A stretch of 64,000 nt of DNA, taken from positions 1-64,000 of the forward strand of contig CATWQI010000008.1 of NCBI GenBank assembly GCA_958352885.1. Direction: 5' to 3'. This DNA is from an uncultured Duncaniella sp. Its GTDB lineage: Bacteria > Bacteroidota > Bacteroidia > Bacteroidales > Muribaculaceae. The notes beneath the pieces are model-generated. The model made no database searches. It was given only the letters and a program-made list of their open reading frames with translations, and was not told the DNA's origin. A program made the translations under genes and the position numbers. This document shows positions 25,131 to 33,385 of this stretch, piece after piece. Position 1 is the stretch's first letter, and each line of letters opens with the position of its first letter.

Positions 25131-25272
25131 ACATCCTGATTTTCCCACACGGGATGTCAAATACAATTACCTCAACCGGGGGATTCATCGCCTCGTAGTC
25201 ATTATTTTTTTCAACAATGACCGCATCCTGCTCATATGAAGGTAACCGGTCAGAAGCAATGATTTGAAAGCG

Positions 25273-26124
25273 ATGAGAAACTATTTCACCGTTCTTACGA
25301 TAGCAGGCTCCGACTCTTCGGGAGGAGCCGGGATTCAGGCTGACATAAAAACCATGTCGGCCATTGGCTGTTACGGCATGAGCGCAATCACCTCGCTCAC
25401 AGCCCAGAACACTACCGGCGTACGCTCCATCATGCCGGTTGACCCAATGATTGTCGCCGACCAGATTGACATGGTGATGGATGATATTCCCCCTCTTGCC
25501 ATAAAGACCGGGATGCTCTGCAATGCCGAAATTACCAGCATCGTGGCTGACAAAATGGAGCAATACCGACCTTCCAATCTGGTAATCGACCCTGTCATGG
25601 TATCCACATCCGGCACCCTGCTGCTTGAGGAAGATGCCATAGAGACAATGAAAACCAAGCTTTTCCCCCTTGCCAGACTTATAACCCCCAACCAGCATGA
25701 GGCCCGGGCGCTAACCGGAGTTGAGGATGCGGACGAACAGGCACGTATACTTATGGATATGGGCGCAAGCAATGTGCTCATAAAAGGGGGCGACACTGCC
25801 CGTACGGATGTTAAAATCGACTTCCTATATTGCGGCAGGGAAAACCGTATCACACTTCCTTCCGACGCTGTCGACACAGTTAACACGCATGGGACAGGAT
25901 GCACGCTGTCAGCGGCGATAGCTTCCTATCTTGCTCTCGGCTACGAGCTGAAGTCAGCTGTCAGCCGCGCCAAGCTATATATCTCACGTGCGCTGGAGGC
26001 TGGAAGTTTCGTGACTGTCGGAAAAGGGCACGGTCCGGTTAACCATTTCTTCTCACCCCGCAGACTGAAGAATTACAATCCCGCAAGGGAGAATAATATA
26101 TCGAAATATGGAAATCAAGATTAA
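25273..26124 (+). CDS. thiD: hydroxymethylpyrimidine (phosphate) kinase ThiD
   Basis: The 283-residue ribokinase-fold enzyme phosphorylates HMP and HMP-phosphate to HMP-pyrophosphate, the pyrimidine half of thiamin. Signatures: TIAGSDSSGGAGIQADIKTM near residues 10-29, TPNQHEARALTG, and the anion-hole and catalytic region VNTHGTGCTLSAAIASYLA near residue 210. The ATG at 25273 is preferred over a TTG three codons upstream. It is the first gene of the TPP-controlled operon and overlaps thiS by 17 bp, so translation is coupled. Confidence 0.95.
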   Translation: MRNYFTVLTIAGSDSSGGAGIQADIKTMSAIGCYGMSAITSLTAQNTTGVRSIMPVDPMIVADQIDMVMDDIPPLAIKTGMLCNAEITSIVADKMEQYRPSNLVIDPVMVSTSGTLLLEEDAIETMKTKLFPLARLITPNQHEARALTGVEDADEQARILMDMGASNVLIKGGDTARTDVKIDFLYCGRENRITLPSDAVDTVNTHGTGCTLSAAIASYLALGYELKSAVSRAKLYISRALEAGSFVTVGKGHGPVNHFFSPRRLKNYNPARENNISKYGNQD

Positions 26125-26308
26125 CAATGTGAGCCTTGAGCTACCGGATGGAGCTACCCTGCAGGACGCACTTGATGCCAAAGGGATAGCTCCACTTGGG
26201 ATTGCGACTGCCGTCAACGGTAAAGTGGTGGCAGCTGTGCTGCGTCCGAGCAAGAAACTGTCCGAAGGTGACAATGTGGTTATAATCAAAGCATTCTACG
26301 GGGGCTGA
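26108..26308 (+). CDS. thiS: sulfur carrier protein ThiS
   Basis: The 66-residue ubiquitin-fold carrier ends in the diagnostic Gly-Gly (IIKAFYGG), whose C-terminal carboxylate becomes a thiocarboxylate that supplies sulfur to thiazole synthase. The N-terminal strand (MEIKINNVSLELPDGATL) and VAAVLRPSKKL fit the family. The start lies inside the end of thiD. Adenylation normally needs ThiF, which is not encoded anywhere in this operon. Confidence 0.93.
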   Translation: MEIKINNVSLELPDGATLQDALDAKGIAPLGIATAVNGKVVAAVLRPSKKLSEGDNVVIIKAFYGG

Positions 26309-26351
26309 CACCTCATAACCTTCAAAAAAAGATTTGAGAGCAGTGAAACCG

Positions 26352-26942
26352 ATGATTAGGATAGCCATTACGCCGGAAGGGATTGACGAACGCAACGAAG
26401 CATCCGACGTTGCGGCAATCCTACGTAGCGGATGGGACAGAGTGCATCTCCGCCACCCGGGAGCAAGCCGGCGCGACATGATAAATCTGCTTGAAAGCAT
26501 ACCGCAGACGTATCACAACCGCCTGGTACTTCACGGACATTTTGACCTCATGAACGAATTCAATCTCGGAGGGCTGCATCTCAACCACCGTTGCCCCGAA
26601 CCACCCGCTCTCTACCATGGCGCGCTCAGCAAATCATGCCATACTATCGATGAAGTCAGAGAAGCGTCCGAATCCGGAAAATTCGGATATGTCACTTTAA
26701 GCCCGATATTCGACAGTATATCCAAATCAGGCTACAAGAGCCGCTTCAGCGCAAAGGAGCTTTCCCTCCTCTCGGGGATTACGACCCTTCCGGTCATCGC
26801 TTTAGGGGGGATAGACCTGTCACGGCTGGAAACAATCCGGCTCTATGGTTTTGACGGTTTCGCCATGCTTGGAGCACTGCCATGGGGCGACACCCACGAA
26901 ATGGAACGAATAACAAAACAGATAATATGTTACAATTCATAA
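26352..26942 (+). CDS. TenI/ThiE-like protein, possible thiazole tautomerase
   Basis: A 196-residue TIM-barrel protein related to thiamin-phosphate synthase, but several ThiE catalytic positions differ: the QLRxK strand is replaced by RVHLRHPGASRRD, and the DD and HLGQ elements by LHGHFDLM and LHLNHRC. It keeps SCHT and YVTLSPIFDSISKSGYKS, which suit TenI, the thiazole tautomerase that prepares the thiazole for ThiE. This assignment is inference; annotation pipelines would probably call it a second thiE. ATG at 26352 is chosen; GTG at 26343 is also possible. Its end overlaps thiE by 16 bp. Confidence 0.75.
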   Translation: MIRIAITPEGIDERNEASDVAAILRSGWDRVHLRHPGASRRDMINLLESIPQTYHNRLVLHGHFDLMNEFNLGGLHLNHRCPEPPALYHGALSKSCHTIDEVREASESGKFGYVTLSPIFDSISKSGYKSRFSAKELSLLSGITTLPVIALGGIDLSRLETIRLYGFDGFAMLGALPWGDTHEMERITKQIICYNS

Positions 26943-27544
26943 CACATCCCAGCGACAAATATTCCATACCCGAAGAGGTCCAGATGGTCCTGGAGGGAGG
27001 CTGCAAATGGGTGCAACTCAGAATGAAAGATGCCTCTGACGAGGAATTTCGAGAGACCGCACTTGAAATAATACCCTTGTGCAAGGAAAATGAAGCATTT
27101 CTCGTGTTTGACGACCGTGTGGAGCTTGCCATAGAGCTGTCTGTCCACGGTGTCCACCTTGGCAAAAACGACATGCCTCCTATGGAAGCACGCGAGACTA
27201 TGGGGGCTGCCGCCATAATAGGCTGCACCGCTAACACCGCCGAAGATATCATGAAATTCAAGGGGTTGGATGTGGATTATGTCGGGCTTGGACCGTTCCG
27301 CCACACCACAACCAAGAGCAATCTTTCACCTATCATCGGTCTGGAAGGATACAGAAACATCGTCAGAACGGTACGGGAAGCTGACATTGAACTTCCTATC
27401 GTGGCTATCGGCGGAATCACAATAGATGACATCGAACCACTCATGGGAACCGGTGTGAACGGAGTGGCAATGAGCGGGGCAATCATCAATGCCGACGACC
27501 CGATAGACTACACCCGGCGAGTGCTTGAAAAACTTCATAGATAA
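26927..27544 (+). CDS. thiE: thiamin-phosphate synthase ThiE
   Basis: The 205-residue enzyme joins HMP-pyrophosphate and the thiazole phosphate to thiamin phosphate. All key ThiE elements are present: WVQLRMKDASD near residues 26-36, FLVFDDRVELA, VHGVHLGKNDM, IIGCTANT, YVGLGPFRHTTTKSN and IVAIGGITIDDI. The start at 26927 (MLQFITHPSDKYS) is chosen over an open frame 15 codons longer that runs inside the preceding gene. It is therefore the true ThiE of the pair. Confidence 0.93.
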   Translation: MLQFITHPSDKYSIPEEVQMVLEGGCKWVQLRMKDASDEEFRETALEIIPLCKENEAFLVFDDRVELAIELSVHGVHLGKNDMPPMEARETMGAAAIIGCTANTAEDIMKFKGLDVDYVGLGPFRHTTTKSNLSPIIGLEGYRNIVRTVREADIELPIVAIGGITIDDIEPLMGTGVNGVAMSGAIINADDPIDYTRRVLEKLHR

Positions 27545-27561
27545 CACAATCCCATAATCCC

Positions 27562-28338
27562 ATGAATGATATATTGACTATCGGCGGAAAGGAATTCACA
27601 TCCCGCCTGTTTGTCGGCACAGGAAAATTTTCATCCAACCGGCTAATGCTCGACTCCATACTTGCATCGGGTTCACAAATGATTACAGTGGCAATGAAAC
27701 GGATAGACATGGAGCATGAGGAAGAGGATGACATGCTACGCCACATCAATCGTGAGCATGTGCAGTTCCTGCCCAACACCTCCGGAGTCCGCAACGCTGA
27801 AGAGGCTGTACTTGCAGCCAATCTTGCCCGTGACTGCTTCGGGACCGATTTCATAAAACTTGAAATACACCCTGACCCCAAATACCTCCTTCCCGACCCT
27901 ATCGAAACTCTTAAGGCCACCGAAGAACTTGCCAAGCAGGGATTCAAAGTACTCCCTTACATTCAGGCTGACCCGGTGCTGTGCAAACGCCTTGAAGAGG
28001 TCGGCACGGCAGCAGTTATGCCTCTTGGCGCCCCCATCGGGACCAACAAAGGGCTCAAGACCCGTGATTTGCTTGAAATCATCATAAACGAGAGTCGGGT
28101 GCCTGTAGTGATTGACGCCGGACTCGGAGCTCCATCGCATGCGGCTGACGCAATGGAAATGGGCGCTGACGCCGTGCTTGTCAATACAGCGATAGCTGTT
28201 GCCGGCGACCCTGTGGAGATGGCGGTTGCCTTCAGACTCGCTGTCGAGGCAGGACGCAAGGGGTATCTGGCAGGACTCGGCTCAGTATCATCATCAGCCT
28301 CGGCGACAAGTCCGTTCACAGCGTTCCTCGACCTGTGA
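27562..28338 (+). CDS. thiG: thiazole synthase ThiG
   Basis: The 258-residue TIM-barrel enzyme builds the thiazole phosphate ring from 1-deoxyxylulose 5-phosphate, dehydroglycine from ThiH, and sulfur from ThiS. Signatures: LTIGGKEFTSRLFVGTGKF at the N-terminus, the imine-forming Lys in ITVAMKRIDM, FIKLEIHPDPKYLLPDP, and VIDAGLGAPSHAADAMEMGA. Length is normal. 17 bp after thiE. Confidence 0.96.
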   Translation: MNDILTIGGKEFTSRLFVGTGKFSSNRLMLDSILASGSQMITVAMKRIDMEHEEEDDMLRHINREHVQFLPNTSGVRNAEEAVLAANLARDCFGTDFIKLEIHPDPKYLLPDPIETLKATEELAKQGFKVLPYIQADPVLCKRLEEVGTAAVMPLGAPIGTNKGLKTRDLLEIIINESRVPVVIDAGLGAPSHAADAMEMGADAVLVNTAIAVAGDPVEMAVAFRLAVEAGRKGYLAGLGSVSSSASATSPFTAFLDL

Positions 28339-28392
28339 TACCGGCATATTCCATACTGATTCACCACATTATAATTATTATACATTCAAGCA

Positions 28393-30096
28393 ATGCAGAT
28401 TGAAAACATAGATGTCAACTCATATCCGGGTTCGGAGAAAGTTTACATCGACGGAAAGATTCATCCCGTCAAGGTGGCAATGCGCCGCGTCAACCTCACT
28501 CCCACTGTCAAGATAATCAACGGCGAGAAGATGACTCGTCAGAACAGCCCGGTATATGTATATGACACAAGCGGCGTGTATACTGACCCTGATGTAAAGA
28601 TTGACATAAACCGCGGTCTTCCACGCCTGCGTGAACAATGGCTCAAAGAGCGCGACGACCTTGAGCAACTTCCACACATGACCTCCGACTACGGGCGCAT
28701 GCGTGAGGCTGACAAGAGTCTCGATGATATTCGCTTTGCCCACCGCTATGCTCCCGTGCGAGGCAAGGAAGGGAAAGGTATCACCCAGATGGCACTTGCC
28801 AGACAGGGAATAATCACCCCGGAGATGGAATATGTGGCAATCCGGGAGAACAACAATGCCGAAGCATTGGGAATAAAAAGCCATATCACCCCCGAATTTG
28901 TAAGGGAGGAGATAGCCTCCGGAAGAGCGGTGCTCCCGGCAAACCCTAACCACCCCGAGGCGGAACCGATGATTATCGGTCGGAATTTCCTTGTCAAGCT
29001 CAATACAAACATTGGAAATTCGGCGCTCTCTTCGGGTATCGAAGAGGAGGTCAGCAAAGCCGTGTGGAGCTGCTACTGGGGTGGCGACACACTGATGGAC
29101 CTTTCCACCGGCGACAATATCCACGAGACCCGTGAGTGGATTATACGCAACTGCCCTGTCCCGGTAGGCACAGTGCCGGTATATCAGGCTCTTGAAAAGG
29201 TTAACGGCAAAGTCGAAGACTTGACCTGGGAAATATACCGTGACACCCTTATCGAACAGGCAGAGCAGGGCGTGGACTATTTCACCATACATGCAGGCGC
29301 ACTCCGCGCCCATGCCGACATGGTTCAGGAACGCCTCACAGGCATAGTGTCACGCGGAGGTTCCATAATGACCCGCTGGGCAGTTATTCATGAGCAGGAG
29401 AACTTCCTCTACACCCATTTCGATGAGATATGCGAGATACTTGCCAGATATGACGTGGCGGTGTCGCTCGGCGACGGACTACGTCCCGGCTCAATCCATG
29501 ATGCCAACGACCGCTCGCAATTCCTCGAGCTGGATGTACTTGGCGAACTCACAGAGATAGCCTGGAAACATAATGTCCAGGTATTGATTGAGGGTCCCGG
29601 ACATGTGCCCATGCACAAGATACGCGAGAATATGGAGCGGCAGCTCGACAAATGCCATGAAGCACCGTTCTACACCCTCGGCCCGCTGACCACTGACATT
29701 GCCCCCGGCTATGACCATATCACTTCAGCCATAGGCGCAGCGCAGATTGCATGGATGGGCACAGCCATGATATGCTATGTGACCCCCAAGGAACATCTCG
29801 CCCTCCCCAACCTCGAGGATGTGCGCAACGGAGTAATCACATATAAGATTGCAGCCCATGCCGCCGACCTCGCCAAGGGACACCCGGGAGCTCAGGTGCG
29901 CGACGACGCCATGAGCAAAGCACGCTTCGAGTTCCGCTGGAAGGACCAGTTCAATCTGTCACTCGACCCCGCAAGGGCGCGCCAGTACTATGTGGAAAGC
30001 CACAAGGATGATGACCGCTTCTGCACCATGTGCGGACCGAACTTCTGCGCCATGCGCATAACCCAGCAACTTGTCGACGATTGCGCCAAATCATGA
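28393..30096 (+). CDS. thiC: phosphomethylpyrimidine synthase ThiC
   Basis: The 567-residue radical-SAM enzyme rearranges 5-aminoimidazole ribotide to HMP-phosphate. The unusual C-terminal cluster motif CTMCGPNFC is present near the end, and conserved blocks such as GNSALSSGIEEEVSKAVW-type, IEGPGHVPMHKI and DIAPGYDHITSAIGAA are clear. It is shorter than the 630-residue enterobacterial enzyme, as in other Bacteroidales. A strong hairpin follows its stop, before thiH. Confidence 0.97.
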   Translation: MQIENIDVNSYPGSEKVYIDGKIHPVKVAMRRVNLTPTVKIINGEKMTRQNSPVYVYDTSGVYTDPDVKIDINRGLPRLREQWLKERDDLEQLPHMTSDYGRMREADKSLDDIRFAHRYAPVRGKEGKGITQMALARQGIITPEMEYVAIRENNNAEALGIKSHITPEFVREEIASGRAVLPANPNHPEAEPMIIGRNFLVKLNTNIGNSALSSGIEEEVSKAVWSCYWGGDTLMDLSTGDNIHETREWIIRNCPVPVGTVPVYQALEKVNGKVEDLTWEIYRDTLIEQAEQGVDYFTIHAGALRAHADMVQERLTGIVSRGGSIMTRWAVIHEQENFLYTHFDEICEILARYDVAVSLGDGLRPGSIHDANDRSQFLELDVLGELTEIAWKHNVQVLIEGPGHVPMHKIRENMERQLDKCHEAPFYTLGPLTTDIAPGYDHITSAIGAAQIAWMGTAMICYVTPKEHLALPNLEDVRNGVITYKIAAHAADLAKGHPGAQVRDDAMSKARFEFRWKDQFNLSLDPARARQYYVESHKDDDRFCTMCGPNFCAMRITQQLVDDCAKS

Positions 30097-30112
30097 CACA
30101 CACTTAACACAA

Positions 30113-30142
30113 GGGACGCCCCTGCCGGGCGTCCCGATTTTC
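30113..30142 (+). terminator. hairpin between thiC and thiH (terminator or processing site)
   Basis: GGGACGCCC (30113-30121) and GGGCGTCCC (30127-30135) form a perfect 9-bp GC-rich stem with a 5-nt loop, followed by GATTTTC. It starts 16 bp after the thiC stop and ends 18 bp before the thiH ATG. It could attenuate thiH or protect the 3' end of the upstream mRNA. Confidence 0.65.
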
Positions 30143-30153
30143 AAAATCCGCCA

Positions 30154-31263
30154 ATGTTTTCCGACGAACTAAAGAAATATGACTGGGATGAGACCACACG
30201 TTTCATCAATTCACGTACCGCACGCGATGTGGAGATAGCCCTCCGGAAGGAGCATCCGAGTGTGGATGATTTCATGGCACTCATATCACCTGCAGCCGAG
30301 CCGTACCTGGAACAGATGGCACAGCTGAGCCATAAATACACACTTGAACGGTTTGGCAAGACAATTTCGATGTACATACCTATGTATGTGTCAAACGCCT
30401 GTACAAATTCATGCGTATACTGCGGGTTCAACCACAACAATCCTCTCGAGCGTGTCACACTGACCATGGAACAGGTGAAAGCCGAATGTGAAGCCATACG
30501 GAAGCTTGCTCCCTTTGAGAATCTGCTGATAGTTTCCGGAGAGTTTCCCACACTCAACGGTGTCGATTATCTGGAACAGGTCCTTCATGTGGCACGTCCC
30601 TACTTCAACAATCTTACCATCGAGGTAATGCCGATGCGGACAGAGAGCTACGCCAGGCTCGTAAAGAGCGGACTTAACGGAGTGGTCTGCTTCCAGGAAA
30701 CCTACCATGAGGAGAACTACAAGAAGTACCATCCCAAAGGTATGAAATCAATATTCGACTGGCGTGTCAACGGATTCGACCGTATGGGACAAGCCGGGGT
30801 ACATAAGATAGGCATGGGAGTCCTGATTGGGCTTGAGGACTGGCGCACGGACCTCGCCATGATGGCACGACATCTGGTATACCTGCGCAAGAATTACTGG
30901 AAAACCCGTTACAGTATCAATTTCCCCCGCATGTGTCCGGCAGAAGGTGGTTATCAGCCAAAGGTGGTGATGACCGACCGGGAGCTGGCGCAGGTCACAT
31001 TCGCATTCCGCATATTTGACCATGATGTTGATATCTCTTACTCCACACGCGAGAACCCCACCTTCCGTGCCAATATGATGAAGCTCGGTGTCACCTCCAT
31101 GAGCGCAGGAAGCAAGACAGAGCCAGGTGGCTACGTATCTACACCTGACGCGCTTGAGCAGTTTGAAGTATCGGACCCACGTACTCCGCTTGCTGTCGCC
31201 GAGGAGATACGCAGGCTCGGCTACGAAGCCGTATGGAAGGACTGGGACAAAGTGTTTGATTGA
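30154..31263 (+). CDS. thiH: 2-iminoacetate synthase ThiH (tyrosine lyase)
   Basis: The 369-residue radical-SAM enzyme cleaves tyrosine to dehydroglycine and p-cresol, feeding ThiG. The 4Fe-4S motif CTNSCVYCGF lies near residues 88-97, with the ThiH-type MYIPMYVSNAC strand before it. MRTESYARLVKSGLNGV and RYSINFPRMCPAEGGYQP also fit. It is the last gene; a perfect terminator follows 70 bp after the stop, with no thiF in between. Confidence 0.95.
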   Translation: MFSDELKKYDWDETTRFINSRTARDVEIALRKEHPSVDDFMALISPAAEPYLEQMAQLSHKYTLERFGKTISMYIPMYVSNACTNSCVYCGFNHNNPLERVTLTMEQVKAECEAIRKLAPFENLLIVSGEFPTLNGVDYLEQVLHVARPYFNNLTIEVMPMRTESYARLVKSGLNGVVCFQETYHEENYKKYHPKGMKSIFDWRVNGFDRMGQAGVHKIGMGVLIGLEDWRTDLAMMARHLVYLRKNYWKTRYSINFPRMCPAEGGYQPKVVMTDRELAQVTFAFRIFDHDVDISYSTRENPTFRANMMKLGVTSMSAGSKTEPGGYVSTPDALEQFEVSDPRTPLAVAEEIRRLGYEAVWKDWDKVFD

Positions 31264-31287
31264 GACACCGGCGACTGCGACAGTCCC

Positions 31288-31323
31288 GGAGATGCAGTTC
31301 AGAGATGCAGTTCCGGAGATGCA
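31288..31323 (+). repeat. short tandem repeat, three units of GAGATGCA
   Basis: GGAGATGCAGTTC, AGAGATGCAGTTCC and GGAGATGCAT follow one another between the thiH stop and its terminator. The units are imperfect. Probably a small slippage tract. Confidence 0.5.
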
Positions 31324-31332
31324 TAAAAAGAC

Positions 31333-31362
31333 AGAGAGCGTGATTTTTCAATCACGCTCTCT
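31333..31362. terminator. bidirectional terminator
   Basis: AGAGAGCGTGATT (31333-31345) pairs perfectly with AATCACGCTCTCT (31350-31362). It lies between the convergent thiH and lipoprotein genes and can end both. Confidence 0.85.
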
Positions 31363-31386
31363 GAGTTTATTACTGTACGGAATATA

Positions 31387-33357
31387 TTATTCGTCAAGCA
31401 TATAGAGAGTGGGGAGATAATCGCTCTCACCGCCGGTTGCATAGACGGCAAAGTTATTGTAACTGCTTGAGTAATATATTGTGCGCACATTGCCTTCGCC
31501 TCTGTCACATGTTACCGACCAGGTTCCGTCGGCGTTTCTGGTAGCTGACCAGAGATAGCCGGCTGCAATCTGTCCACCATCCATGGCAGGAGTTGTGGCA
31601 AGGTTAGCGCTTGAGAATGTTCCTGACATGTAGAGGTAACGGTCGTAGGAGTCACGGAGAAGGAATTTACCTTCCGGAGCCTCGACCACAGCGCCATTTA
31701 TCTCACATGAACTTGCAAATGTGAACGCATTAGCATCAGTTGCCATTATAATCTGACCGTTTGAGATTGAAACGGGAGTGGTATAGAGATAGCCGTATGA
31801 GCTGTTCTTGTCAATCACAGTAGCACAGATATCGCCTGACACGAATATATAGCTGTGGTCAAGCTCAATCTGGTCAGCGTCAAAGAGATTGAAGATAGCC
31901 TTGCCGATATACTTCACAAAGTTCCACTTGTTGCTGTTCTTTGCGAAACGTCCGGTCACAGTCTCAAGGCCATTGTTATTAAGAGTCCATGCCGCACCAT
32001 CATATACGAAGAGGTCAGCCTTGGTGCCGTTGTAAACCACATATTCCTGGTCACCGCTCTGCGCATACGGGAATTTACCCTTGAGATAGATAGGCAGATA
32101 AATCTCAGGATCAACAAGCTTGTTGTTGCTTACTCCGATAGCTGTGTAATCGGCAGGATTAAGAGCCACGATATCGGTTGCCACTGACCACTTGCTGCCG
32201 TTAAAGTAATAAACGGCATTTTCAGTCACGCTGGCAGGAGTGTAAACAGGTACTTCCTTGAGTTCACCGGTTGATTCTTCATCTATCACGTATAACTGAG
32301 GATATGAGCCTCTTACCACATTATACGAGCCCCATGTAGTATATGAGCCGTCAGGAGTCTGAATCCATTTTGATACGCCTTTATTCAGAATCTTCCACGA
32401 ATTGTCAGCCTCAGCGCTCACTATCCATACATAACCATCGTTACCTGCGTCAAGATTGTCAGAGAGGTTGAAGCTATTGAAAGTTCCGCTCTGGTAATAA
32501 TACTTGCCTTCAACATCAGTTATGTAATATTCGCCATCGGCACCGGCAGATATGAAATTCCAAATCTGGGTTTCAGCATCAAAACCGGTAATTGTGCCTT
32601 CTCCTACAGTGACATCAGCTGACGGTAAATATCCGTATGTCTTGCCTACGAGATTAACGGCCACACGCGAAGCCTCGGTGTCAGCCAACAGGTAAGAACC
32701 TGCCTTAAATGCGCCTGTATAAAGATTTGCTGTAGGAGGCACAGCATCGGGCAGACCGAACATAGGATTCTGTGTGGCATTGTTATATGTCACAACCGCA
32801 TAATTGCCCTCTACGGCGTCAGGCAGAGCGTTTGCCAGAATAGCGGGAAGATTGCCGGCGGCTGTAGCATCTGGAGCAAAAGACTTGATAAACGCCGATT
32901 CGCTCCCCCATGCGTTGGCATAATCACTGTTGGTAACAGTGTAGGTGGAAGCACTTGCAAGTGCGGTCAGCTCTTCGGGAAGAGCGGCAGCCTCAGCATA
33001 AACCACATCCACAGTAGAGCCGTTGGAGGCAAGATAATAAGGGAATGTCGATGATGCGAGGTAAGCCGGTAACGCTACCGAAGCAGGGTATGCGCTGTTT
33101 TTGTCAAAGTAAAGGTTAGTACCGATAGCTTTGGCTGCAGCCTTCTCCTCATCAGTGGTTGCCTGAGCCTGCATCAGCTTTGAGATTGCCGCATAATCCG
33201 ACTCGGTGAGCGTATATGAGGCCTCTATTGATTTGTCGTAGTTTACCCCTCCTTCGAAACCATCGAGATAATGGTCATTCCAGGTGTTTTCGCCACAGCT
33301 TGCAAGCCCCAGGGTAAAAGTGCCTGCCAAGAGAGCGTTGATAATATTCTTATTCAT
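31387..33357 (-). CDS. surface-type lipoprotein with a duplicated module, partner of a TonB receptor
   Basis: A 656-residue protein. MNKNIINALLAGTFTLGLASC has a lipobox and is followed by GENTWNDHYLDGF, a typical beginning for SusD-locus-type outer-membrane lipoproteins. No SusD or glycan-binding family is recognised. Two segments look like copies of one module: residues about 240-360 (YYITDVEGKYYYQSGTFNSF, ending YPQLYVIDE) and about 520-656 (GKFLLRDSYDRYLYMSGTFS, ending LPTLYMLDE). The ends before them are also similar. It follows the TonB receptor gene by 28 bp and so is co-transcribed. I infer a surface ligand-binding role. Confidence 0.7.
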   Translation of the reverse strand: MNKNIINALLAGTFTLGLASCGENTWNDHYLDGFEGGVNYDKSIEASYTLTESDYAAISKLMQAQATTDEEKAAAKAIGTNLYFDKNSAYPASVALPAYLASSTFPYYLASNGSTVDVVYAEAAALPEELTALASASTYTVTNSDYANAWGSESAFIKSFAPDATAAGNLPAILANALPDAVEGNYAVVTYNNATQNPMFGLPDAVPPTANLYTGAFKAGSYLLADTEASRVAVNLVGKTYGYLPSADVTVGEGTITGFDAETQIWNFISAGADGEYYITDVEGKYYYQSGTFNSFNLSDNLDAGNDGYVWIVSAEADNSWKILNKGVSKWIQTPDGSYTTWGSYNVVRGSYPQLYVIDEESTGELKEVPVYTPASVTENAVYYFNGSKWSVATDIVALNPADYTAIGVSNNKLVDPEIYLPIYLKGKFPYAQSGDQEYVVYNGTKADLFVYDGAAWTLNNNGLETVTGRFAKNSNKWNFVKYIGKAIFNLFDADQIELDHSYIFVSGDICATVIDKNSSYGYLYTTPVSISNGQIIMATDANAFTFASSCEINGAVVEAPEGKFLLRDSYDRYLYMSGTFSSANLATTPAMDGGQIAAGYLWSATRNADGTWSVTCDRGEGNVRTIYYSSSYNNFAVYATGGESDYLPTLYMLDE

Positions 33358-33385
33358 ATTTTTATGTATAAGTAGGGTGCTTAAT

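Noticed and set aside
25033..25698. A long minus-strand frame covering the TPP riboswitch and the start of thiD, with protein-like text such as SYEQDAVIVEKNNDYEAM.
   Set aside because: It lies antisense to a well-supported riboswitch and a conserved enzyme, and no homology is recognised.
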